A program made the position numbers and the translations under genes. Below, piece after piece: positions 13,574-20,274 of a stretch of DNA of 25,010 nt (position 1 is its first letter; each line of letters begins with the position of its first letter). This stretch comes from a virus: positions 1-25,010 of IMG/VR virus record IMGVR_UViG_3300009183_003839, one strand, 5' to 3'. The notes under the pieces are model-generated. The model was not told the origin of the DNA, made no database searches, and saw only the letters and a list, made by a program, of their open reading frames with translations.

Positions 13574-14902
13574 TCACCAACGTGTGTTTGGATCCAGATC
13601 AAATTCTTGCTTACACTCATTTTGAATAGCAATCGATAGATTGTAAAAATCGTTTATTCTATCTATAGTAGGCCAATCGATACTTTTTACTAAATTATAT
13701 TGTTTTAAGAATTCTTTTTCAAAATAATAAAATTCTTGTAGTATTTGATTATACAGTTCGTCTGAGTGTAGCTGATGGAAATTTTCTATTTCTTCTCTTA
13801 ATATTTTCATCTGATCGTCATGAAACCCAAATATAGACTCAAATGATAAATTTAATTTTTTTTCAGTTAAAATATCTTCAATGAATTTTTTATCTCGGTT
13901 AATCATATAATCTAATAATTGATAATTATAGTCGATATCTTGAGCTATGTTATTTTTATTTTTTACTAATATCTCAGGAAAAGCACGAATATTGTTGATG
14001 ATAGCCTCAAGTCTGATATTATGATTTTGTATGTTATCATAATCAGGGCAAGGCAGATACTCATTAAACGTTTTAAATCCTAACTTTTGCAACCAAGCAA
14101 GATGCCCTTTTGAGGCAGCTACAATAAATGGATGTTTATTATATATGGCTCTATAGGTTTTCTCAGTCACAAAGGGAATAGTATCAAAGTTTGAATTAAA
14201 TTCAGATTCTGAAACTATGCTATAACTAGTTGATTTGAAATATTCATGTAGTTGGGTGAAACTTTTGTCTGATTTTGCTCGTCCCGATTTTTGTTCAGCT
14301 ACCCATACCATTCCATTAGAATTTAATGCATGTTGTCCACAAAAATTAAAAAATTTTTTAATATCTACCGGATCATCGTCTATGAAAAAATTTTTAATTG
14401 AATCGTGCTGTTGATCGATAAATGGTGCGGTCCAACAGATATTATGTTTTAATAATTCTAAATCGTATAACTTTTTTAGTAAAACGATACGATTTATTCT
14501 AGTCAATACCCCAGTTAATAATAATCCCTTATTTTTATCAACATTCCAAGTAAGATTGCGTAAAGATTGACTCTGGGTGCCCAATGGAAACATATTAATA
14601 AAAATTAAATCAATTCCGCTAATTTGATCACTAAATGGTTGCGAACTTTGATCTGCGATCAAAGTAATTTTTTTAAATTTTTGAGACTTTAAAAAATCTA
14701 TCCCAAGAGAAAGCTCATTTATATTTTTTTCAGAACAATGGATCATTACTATTTCTGTTTGATCATAAAGACTTGTAATTTTTTTTACTTCTTGCTTGAA
14801 TTTTTCTAAAATCCATTTGTTTTTAAGTGGATATCTACCCACGCCTAAAAATAAATTAATATCTGATATATAATAGGTGTACATATTATCTAAATAACCC
14901 AT
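13574..14902 (-). CDS. Glycosyltransferase-like protein, AT-rich
   Basis: A 442-residue protein, notably richer in A/T, Lys, Asn and Ile codons than its neighbours. The best clue is the block at about 244-290: FVTEKTYRAIYNKHPFIV, then LAWLQKLGFKTFNEYL and DYDNI. This matches the nucleotide-sugar-binding region of a fucosyltransferase-like family often seen in phage and surface-polysaccharide loci. The N-terminus reads as a Rossmann-like domain (KKITLIADQSS; GIDLIFINMFP). The tail is helical. The start at 14902 fits the promoter 14911-14939; an ATG at 14884, right behind the upstream stop, is the alternative. Neither has a ribosome binding site. The specific reaction is not known. Confidence 0.6.
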   Translation of the reverse strand: MGYLDNMYTYYISDINLFLGVGRYPLKNKWILEKFKQEVKKITSLYDQTEIVMIHCSEKNINELSLGIDFLKSQKFKKITLIADQSSQPFSDQISGIDLIFINMFPLGTQSQSLRNLTWNVDKNKGLLLTGVLTRINRIVLLKKLYDLELLKHNICWTAPFIDQQHDSIKNFFIDDDPVDIKKFFNFCGQHALNSNGMVWVAEQKSGRAKSDKSFTQLHEYFKSTSYSIVSESEFNSNFDTIPFVTEKTYRAIYNKHPFIVAASKGHLAWLQKLGFKTFNEYLPCPDYDNIQNHNIRLEAIINNIRAFPEILVKNKNNIAQDIDYNYQLLDYMINRDKKFIEDILTEKKLNLSFESIFGFHDDQMKILREEIENFHQLHSDELYNQILQEFYYFEKEFLKQYNLVKSIDWPTIDRINDFYNLSIAIQNECKQEFDLDPNTRW

Positions 14903-15110
14903 AAAGATAAATTATACATATCAAGGCATTTAATGTCCATAATTCTGGTTTCTTCCATAGTAAACCAGTTATAACCCAAAATACACAGGCCAATGACAGT
15001 ATGGCAATATTAAGTGGATAGATATCAAGACTAGTAAGTGTAACACCCACGACTGTGATGATGTTAGCCAACCATCCTATAAGTTTATTATTTTTACTTA
15101 AAAAATCCAA
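14886..15110 (-). CDS. Small membrane protein, three helices
   Basis: A 74-residue membrane protein with helices at about 10-27, 32-52 and 58-72, short loops and the sequence KKPELWTLNALICIIYLYGL at the end. The start is TTG at 15110, with AAAGGA eight bases upstream. Layout resembles the protein at 12397-12660. It lies between the radical SAM gene (ends 15115) and the glycosyltransferase-like gene, overlapping the latter by 17 bases. It could be an inner-membrane helper of the sugar genes; nothing in its sequence shows this. Confidence 0.7.
   Translation of the reverse strand: MDFLSKNNKLIGWLANIITVVGVTLTSLDIYPLNIAILSLACVFWVITGLLWKKPELWTLNALICIIYLYGLFR
14911..14939 (-). promoter_or_regulatory. 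Probable sigma70 promoter for the glycosyltransferase-like gene
   Basis: TGGACA (14939-14934) and TATAAT (14916-14911) with a 17-base spacer on the minus strand, inside the small membrane protein gene. Transcription would begin at about 14904-14902, again on or next to the ATG at 14902. Confidence 0.6.
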
Positions 15111-15114
15111 AACT

Positions 15115-17178
15115 TTATCCTTTAATTAATTTAAATGCTATTTTGCTGCTTTTGTAATCGTAACATTGTCTATAAATAAAATGGGTATAATAATCATTGG
15201 TTCCTTGATACTGTCCCCAATCAATGTTGTACCAAATTCCACCGTTCTGCACCTGCTGATCATTTATAATATAAGATATTTTCTCTGCTGTCAACTGTTT
15301 GGTTTCGATATATTTGAGCCAATCATAGGTAGTTTCAAAAATTTTGTTTGGAGTATAGTTAATATCTATTAATCTATTTAGAGAAAAATTGCATAGATCA
15401 GAAATTTTATCATCAACGTTGGTCAGTTTAGCCAAGGATATTTTTACTGCCTGAAAAAATGCATCAATTTGAGTTAAAATTATGAATATAAAATATATTG
15501 ATGGTCCTATTTCAAACGGATATTCTTCATCGTAGTCAACAAATACATCAACCGATTTGCTATGCATCCATTCGTTGAATACCTGTTTAAGTTTTAAAAA
15601 ATCTTTCGTTAATTTTGGATCTACTCGAGTATCAGTTAGTATTGTAGTTAATACAGTATGAAATAATTCTCCATATATTATCTGATGTTCCTGCCACATA
15701 TAATCTGCAATAAGATCTAGTATTTTAGTGTTTTGTGTTGATGCAGTAAATATCTGTAATAGATTCATCTCAATCCATTCGTCTGGAGTATAACTAAATG
15801 TTCCTACTACATATTCGGTGGTGATGTCACTGCCATCGTTCAGTGTTTGATTAACACCGGCATGTATTTGATGATCGGGTTTTTGTCTGATAACAGAAGT
15901 TCCGCCTATACCTGCACTGGTCTTACCTTGGACTGTGATTATCTTAAATTTTTCTCTGTATTCGGGCGCATACGCTGGTGCTTCAGGTAATAGTGCCCAA
16001 TGATGGCTAATACTAAATGGCAAACGTTCAAGGCTAATACGCTGTATACTATTCTTAATAGTTTCTAAACTACTGCCAGGAAGGCCCAAAATACCTTCAA
16101 TCCAAATTGGCAAATATTTTTTCTTTTGCAATTTTCGAAACATTTGTACCTGATCTTCAAAACTAAAGTCAATGCGCTCTACGTTCTTTTTAACAGTGTC
16201 ATCTAGATCCTGTATTGAAATTTGATAGTGGGGTAGTAAATCCGCGTCAGCTAGAATAGAATATATTTCAAATAGATTATGTATTTTAGCTTTAGTTGGT
16301 TGTATATAAACTCGTTTAGGATATCCGTACATTCCTTTTTGTCTAATTAGATGCTTAATATATTCTATATCAATATCAAATAAACCAAAATTAGCGTCAG
16401 TGAAATATACAGCATATACGCCATTTTCAGCTGCCCATGTAATCTCATCAAATACCGTAGCAAAAGTTTTCTTGACAGTTTTAGTATATGTTCCTCCGCC
16501 CCAATCACAGAATGTGCATTTATATGGACATCCTCTGGAAGTTTCGATGATGATCCAAGCCGATTCTGGACTAACGCTGTTAATTATGGGAATTACTTGA
16601 TGTTGTTGTGCTCGATAGGGATTGCTTGGCCAGTTGAAATCTTTCTTCTTAGGTGCTAATTTGTTAAACTGTACATTTTTGTTGGAGCCAGGCCAATAGG
16701 CATAACCAATTTCTTTTGTAATTAATTGTCCATTATTCTTAACTATATTATCTAAAATTTCTGCTATTGCAATTTCGCCATACGCATCACCTGGTATAAC
16801 TAAATCTACATAAGATTTTTCTCGAAAATATTCTTTATTATACTTGGCATCATTTTGCGGTCCACCGAATACTATAATAATTTTAGGTATCTCGCGTTTT
16901 AGTTTCTCAGCCAATTTTAAAGTAAAGGCTTCATTCCACATGTAGACACTAAAACCCACTAAAGTAGGATTAGTTTCAATTATCTGTTGATACGTCTTGT
17001 CTATATTACTATAGTCTAATGCAGCGAGGGGCCATTGCCATTGACAATAATTGGAACTGTTTTCTTCGTAATAGGTTTTTGCACTAGCCCAAAGAAAATT
17101 TATAGGATAACGACTGACACCATTCTTATTAACCAGGACAATAGTGTATGTCTGCATGTCATTACTTATCTTTCCCAT
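15115..17178 (-). CDS. B12-binding-type radical SAM protein
   Basis: A 687-residue protein. Residues about 10-150 resemble a cobalamin-binding Rossmann domain (LVGFSVYMWNEAF; IIIVFGGPQND; VIPGDAYGE) without the DXHXXG of methionine synthase, as is usual for this class. The radical SAM domain starts with RGCPYKCTFCDWGGGTYTK (C217, C221, C224) and continues with YFTDANFG and ISIQDLDD. The last 250 residues are a helical accessory domain. Such proteins methylate or rearrange unactivated carbons; substrate unknown. It is a paralogue of 20275-22056. The start at 17178 overlaps the upstream gene by 13 bases; 17157 (MQTYTIVLVN) is equally possible and fits the family's N-terminus. Confidence 0.85.
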   Translation of the reverse strand: MGKISNDMQTYTIVLVNKNGVSRYPINFLWASAKTYYEENSSNYCQWQWPLAALDYSNIDKTYQQIIETNPTLVGFSVYMWNEAFTLKLAEKLKREIPKIIIVFGGPQNDAKYNKEYFREKSYVDLVIPGDAYGEIAIAEILDNIVKNNGQLITKEIGYAYWPGSNKNVQFNKLAPKKKDFNWPSNPYRAQQHQVIPIINSVSPESAWIIIETSRGCPYKCTFCDWGGGTYTKTVKKTFATVFDEITWAAENGVYAVYFTDANFGLFDIDIEYIKHLIRQKGMYGYPKRVYIQPTKAKIHNLFEIYSILADADLLPHYQISIQDLDDTVKKNVERIDFSFEDQVQMFRKLQKKKYLPIWIEGILGLPGSSLETIKNSIQRISLERLPFSISHHWALLPEAPAYAPEYREKFKIITVQGKTSAGIGGTSVIRQKPDHQIHAGVNQTLNDGSDITTEYVVGTFSYTPDEWIEMNLLQIFTASTQNTKILDLIADYMWQEHQIIYGELFHTVLTTILTDTRVDPKLTKDFLKLKQVFNEWMHSKSVDVFVDYDEEYPFEIGPSIYFIFIILTQIDAFFQAVKISLAKLTNVDDKISDLCNFSLNRLIDINYTPNKIFETTYDWLKYIETKQLTAEKISYIINDQQVQNGGIWYNIDWGQYQGTNDYYTHFIYRQCYDYKSSKIAFKLIKG
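15266..15294 (-). promoter_or_regulatory. Possible internal promoter near the end of the radical SAM gene
   Basis: TTGACA (15294-15289) and TATTAT (15271-15266) with a 17-base spacer on the minus strand, inside coding sequence. It matches 11 of 12 consensus bases and could give extra expression of the two following genes. A chance match in AT-rich coding sequence cannot be excluded. Confidence 0.45.
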
Positions 17179-17711
17179 GGATAAACAATCCAGACATCTT
17201 CTTCGGCTTTGTTTATTTCTACAGCACTGTAGTCTACCTTGCGACTAAACTTACTGCTTAGATTATCAAATAACACAGCAAAGCGAACATTGTTACCCCA
17301 GATGTCTGTCCAGGCTGGATCGTTTGGTAGATTTATACCTTGCCAATCTTCAATAATCCAATTCAATGTAGCACCAGTATCATTAATATCATCTAAGATC
17401 AGGATGTTTTTACGTAGTGCAGGATCACTAGTTGGCTCACCCGCTGGTCTAGGCACACTACTAGCACTTAAATAACCAAATGCATCTTCGGCCATCCAGC
17501 AGTTGCTTTCGCCACCTTCACCATCACGTAGAGCTACTTTTAATGTTTCCATTGGAATATCTAACATATGGCTCATATACACCGCGGGAACAAGTCCTCC
17601 GCGGGTAAGTCCAACAATGTAATCTGGACGCCAATTATCCTTGTACATCTGATATGAGATCGTATTTACATATTCTCTGATCTGTATGTCATCTACATAT
17701 AATTTTTTCAT
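17166..17711 (-). CDS. Phosphoribosyltransferase (Gpt/Hpt-like)
   Basis: A 181-residue type I phosphoribosyltransferase. The PRPP-binding loop is clear: ILILDDINDTGATL (103-116). The N-terminal YIVGLTRGGLVPAVYMSHML (31-50) matches the substrate-side region of xanthine/hypoxanthine-guanine enzymes, and the tail DVWIVYPWER matches their usual C-terminus. It would join a base to PRPP to give a nucleotide. An insertion of about 20 residues (SASSVPRPAGEPTSDPALR) precedes the loop. Which base it uses is open: salvage of guanine or xanthine is the default, while a deazapurine base is tempting given FolE in the same operon. Starts as ATGA on the preceding gene. Confidence 0.85.
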   Translation of the reverse strand: MKKLYVDDIQIREYVNTISYQMYKDNWRPDYIVGLTRGGLVPAVYMSHMLDIPMETLKVALRDGEGGESNCWMAEDAFGYLSASSVPRPAGEPTSDPALRKNILILDDINDTGATLNWIIEDWQGINLPNDPAWTDIWGNNVRFAVLFDNLSSKFSRKVDYSAVEINKAEEDVWIVYPWER

Positions 17712-18019
17712 CTCATTAACTCCAAGGTCATGATTTTAGCGATAGCATCGGTGGCGTGTTCATCATCTTCGTCAATGATGTGCATATTAGTAGTCCACTC
17801 ATTACGAGCTTTATCCCAACGTCCTACTTCTAAGATAATACCACCTGAGGCATTATAGATACGAAAGTTGGTTTCTGGATTACGTTCAAAGAAATTGGGT
17901 GCATCATTACGACTTCTAACAGATATAAGAGTATCTCTTGGATTCTCGTCGAGAGTGCCCCAATCGTCAAATCGTTCTACGCCTAACCAATTACAAATTT
18001 TACGTTTTAACCAACGCAC
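17708..18019 (-). CDS. Small phage protein, unknown function
   Basis: A 103-residue protein with a basic N-terminus (MRWLKRKICNWLG) and a beta-rich middle (NFRIYNASGGIILEVGRWD), followed by an acidic helical tail (IIDEDDEHATDAIAKIMTLEL). The start is GTG at 18019, with AAAGGA upstream and only three bases from the preceding stop. Similar short proteins occur in large phages, without known role. It sits between the NTF2-like and phosphoribosyltransferase genes. Confidence 0.7.
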   Translation of the reverse strand: MRWLKRKICNWLGVERFDDWGTLDENPRDTLISVRSRNDAPNFFERNPETNFRIYNASGGIILEVGRWDKARNEWTTNMHIIDEDDEHATDAIAKIMTLELMR

Positions 18020-18022
18020 GAT

Positions 18023-18352
18023 TTATCCTTTATAGGCCACAACACTAGAAATCTTACCGTTTTCAAATTTGATCACATCAACTACGAGAAGTTTAGTATC
18101 TCCATTGGCTAAAACTTCTATCTCTGCTACTACTGTACTATTTTCTTCGTATAATGCTAAGGGTGTGACAGTGATAGTATTAACAGCATCAAATATATCT
18201 TTGGCTACTGCCAACATACCAACTTTGCCTGTTGCCGATCTTTCCCAATCACGTAGGTTAACATCGTCAGTGAATATCTCTGACAGACCAGTTAGATCTT
18301 TATTACTAAACATTTCAAAATATTGCATTGCTAGATCTTTTAATGTGCTCAT
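18023..18352 (-). CDS. NTF2/SnoaL-like protein
   Basis: A 109-residue protein with the fold pattern of NTF2-like small alpha+beta barrels: helical start (LKDLAMQYFEMFSNKDLTGLSEIFTDDV), LRDWERSATGKVGM, and strands TVVAEIEVLAN, LLVVDVIKFENGKISSVVAYKG. The closing 'D-x-I-x-F-x-x-G-K-I-x-x-x-x-A-Y-K' is typical of the family. Members include SnoaL-type cyclases, ketosteroid isomerases and many of unknown use. It follows folE with an ATGA overlap, so it might act on a pterin or sugar intermediate. That is an inference from context only. Confidence 0.78.
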   Translation of the reverse strand: MSTLKDLAMQYFEMFSNKDLTGLSEIFTDDVNLRDWERSATGKVGMLAVAKDIFDAVNTITVTPLALYEENSTVVAEIEVLANGDTKLLVVDVIKFENGKISSVVAYKG

Positions 18353-19044
18353 CTTGGGGCAAACTCCTGTTGTAATTTAATATTGTCAAAAAACTCTTTC
18401 TTGGTATTACCATCATTCTTAAACGCACCTTTAAGCACGGTAGTCTGTGTTAAACTACTATGTGCCATAATGCCGCGATTCTCACAACAACCATGTGTTG
18501 CTTGAATGTATACTGCTACGTTTTCACTGCCTGTTGCTTTCATTATTTCTCGGGCGATGTCGTTGGCAAGTTCTTCTTGCAGTGTACCACGACGAGCGCA
18601 CCATTGAGCAATACGAGTATACTTAGACAACCCAATAAGTTTTTGTGCGGCAATGATGCCAATATACGCTACACCTGCAACTGGTTGGTGATGATGACTA
18701 CACATACTGCGTAGTTCACTTCGAACTACCAACATGCCTTCATAACGGTCCTCCGAATCATTTGGAAACGCTGTAGCATCTGGTGCTGGATCATAGCGTC
18801 CTGCCATGATCTCATAGATGTACATTTTAGCTAGTCGACGTGCTGTACCTTGACTGTTTGGATCATTGTGTCTATCAATCAATAAACTGTCGAGAACACC
18901 TTCAAATTTACCTGTTAGTTCGTCAATTAATTCAGCACGCTCACTGTCTAATATATGCGCTGAAATATTGTCACCTGCCCAATATCTGGTATTTGATGCT
19001 TGTATGCGTTCAAGAATTCGTTCGCTTATTGTTTTATCACTCAA
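18349..19044 (-). CDS. folE: GTP cyclohydrolase I
   Basis: Makes 7,8-dihydroneopterin triphosphate from GTP, the first step of both folate and preQ0 synthesis. Zinc ligands are visible as C115 and H118 in RSMCSHHHQPV and C186 in HGCCENRG. KLIGLSKYTRI (135-145) is the conserved substrate-side segment, and the length (231) fits the family. The start is TTG at 19044 with GGAGA seven bases upstream. It is first in its operon and is followed by an ATGA-overlapping NTF2-like gene. With QueD and QueE elsewhere in the window it completes the route from GTP to 7-carboxy-7-deazaguanine. Confidence 0.93.
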   Translation of the reverse strand: MSDKTISERILERIQASNTRYWAGDNISAHILDSERAELIDELTGKFEGVLDSLLIDRHNDPNSQGTARRLAKMYIYEIMAGRYDPAPDATAFPNDSEDRYEGMLVVRSELRSMCSHHHQPVAGVAYIGIIAAQKLIGLSKYTRIAQWCARRGTLQEELANDIAREIMKATGSENVAVYIQATHGCCENRGIMAHSSLTQTTVLKGAFKNDGNTKKEFFDNIKLQQEFAPR

Positions 19045-19087
19045 TTTAAGTCTCCGATGTTAAGGCAGAGGATTGCCATATTGTTAT

Positions 19088-19116
19088 AGTATATAGGTTT
19101 ATTTAGGTCGTGTCAA
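19088..19116 (-). promoter_or_regulatory. Sigma70-type promoter of the folE operon
   Basis: TTGACA (19116-19111) and TATACT (19093-19088) with a 17-base spacer on the minus strand. Predicted start near 19081 gives a leader of about 37 nt with GGAGA before the TTG at 19044. Confidence 0.87.
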
Positions 19117-19132
19117 ATTATTTGATAATAAT
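19113..19132 (-). terminator. Possible weak hairpin between operons
   Basis: Just downstream of the gene at 19134-20273, AAATTATT pairs with AATAATTT around a 4-base loop on the minus strand. The stem is entirely A/T and not followed by a T run beyond its own end, so termination would be weak. It overlaps the -35 box of the folE promoter by a few bases. Confidence 0.3.
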
Positions 19133-19133
19133 T

Positions 19134-20273
19134 TTATAATCCTAATTCTGTACGTAACTCATCTACAGGACTGGACCAATCGTCGGTAAATGATCGCAAG
19201 TATTCGATACGATCTAAATCTTCTTGTGTTTCTAATACCATTTCTTCGTTGCAGAAATGCAATCGACATTTGTTTGATAGTGCTGACTGTAATAATTTTT
19301 GACGATGTGCAGGGTCATCGGGTAAACTGAATATACTGAATAACAATATATGATCCACGCCACCATGTGTTATCTGATAATCTAAAAATGCATAGTTAGT
19401 TCCTTCATTATCGCCACCTTGATAAGGGAAGGTATAACCACGTTTTTGACAGTACCCTTTGACCACTAATGTTTGAAAATGCAAATCGATATGTTTAGTT
19501 TTAACACCTTCGTACTCACCGTGAGTTACTACAACCTCGCCTGACTTAATGTCTATTTGTTTAGAATATTCCCTATCAAACAACTTACGGAAGTATGCGC
19601 CAGGCCATTTACGATGTGGCTGACCATCACGTACTAATAATCGAATATCCATACTGACTCTAGTCTTGCCCGTTTTATTAGGGAAATTACCATGTAAGTG
19701 TTCTTGGAAAAATAGATGAGCCTGACCGGTATGCAAGGTAACTGGCCATGCATTTTCAGCGCAGGCATTTTGTATACGTTCGTAGTCCCATTTTTCTAAA
19801 ATAGATTTTCGTGTAATATCTCTACTGACATCTAAATCTAACATTTGTAATGTGTTAGTATCGTAGCAGTCAGTAAACGGCATCCATATTGTGCGCAAAC
19901 CCAATCCATTGCCTACCCAACGTCCCTGATGAAATAATAGTACTGCGCCTAACTTGTCTTGATCGGGTACTAGAATACGTAAATTTCCAAATTTTTGAAT
20001 TAGTACATCGGTGCCTAGTTTAGGAACCACGAGATCATTGACCAATTGGTCATAATAATCATAGTAGTCAGTGTCTAACAGTGCATGAGATACTTTGTGG
20101 TTTAATTCAGCAATTTTGTCAGCAGGTACTACTTCGTGTATATTATCAAGACTAGTAACGTCTGGATAAAATTTTCTAATAGTATCTAATATAATACCAG
20201 GAAACGGATATTTAGATAAGTCGTAGTCTAATATTTTGTTATCAAATACTTGTTGAGATTGATTTAACTGCAT
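19134..20273 (-). CDS. Fusion: 2OG-Fe(II) oxygenase-like + LIC12192-like carbohydrate-cluster domain
   Basis: A 379-residue two-part protein. Residues about 1-230 resemble the 2OG-Fe(II) oxygenase of 'sporadic carbohydrate clusters': LLFHQGRWVGN (112-122), TIWMPFTDC, AHLFFQEHLHGNFPN (185-199) with H194 as distal iron ligand, and TRVSMDIR with R205 or R211 for 2OG. The proximal HxD appears as HQG (115-117), so activity is doubtful unless another residue replaces the Asp. Residues about 255-379 resemble the LIC12192 family: QTLVVKGYCQKRGYTF, then HILLFSIFSLPDD and HRQKLLQSALSNKCRLHF, then EDLDRIEYL. The two are usually separate genes. The start overlaps nothing but follows the upstream stop as TAAT-ATG. 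Confidence 0.65.
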   Translation of the reverse strand: MQLNQSQQVFDNKILDYDLSKYPFPGIILDTIRKFYPDVTSLDNIHEVVPADKIAELNHKVSHALLDTDYYDYYDQLVNDLVVPKLGTDVLIQKFGNLRILVPDQDKLGAVLLFHQGRWVGNGLGLRTIWMPFTDCYDTNTLQMLDLDVSRDITRKSILEKWDYERIQNACAENAWPVTLHTGQAHLFFQEHLHGNFPNKTGKTRVSMDIRLLVRDGQPHRKWPGAYFRKLFDREYSKQIDIKSGEVVVTHGEYEGVKTKHIDLHFQTLVVKGYCQKRGYTFPYQGGDNEGTNYAFLDYQITHGGVDHILLFSIFSLPDDPAHRQKLLQSALSNKCRLHFCNEEMVLETQEDLDRIEYLRSFTDDWSSPVDELRTELGL

Positions 20274-20274
20274 A

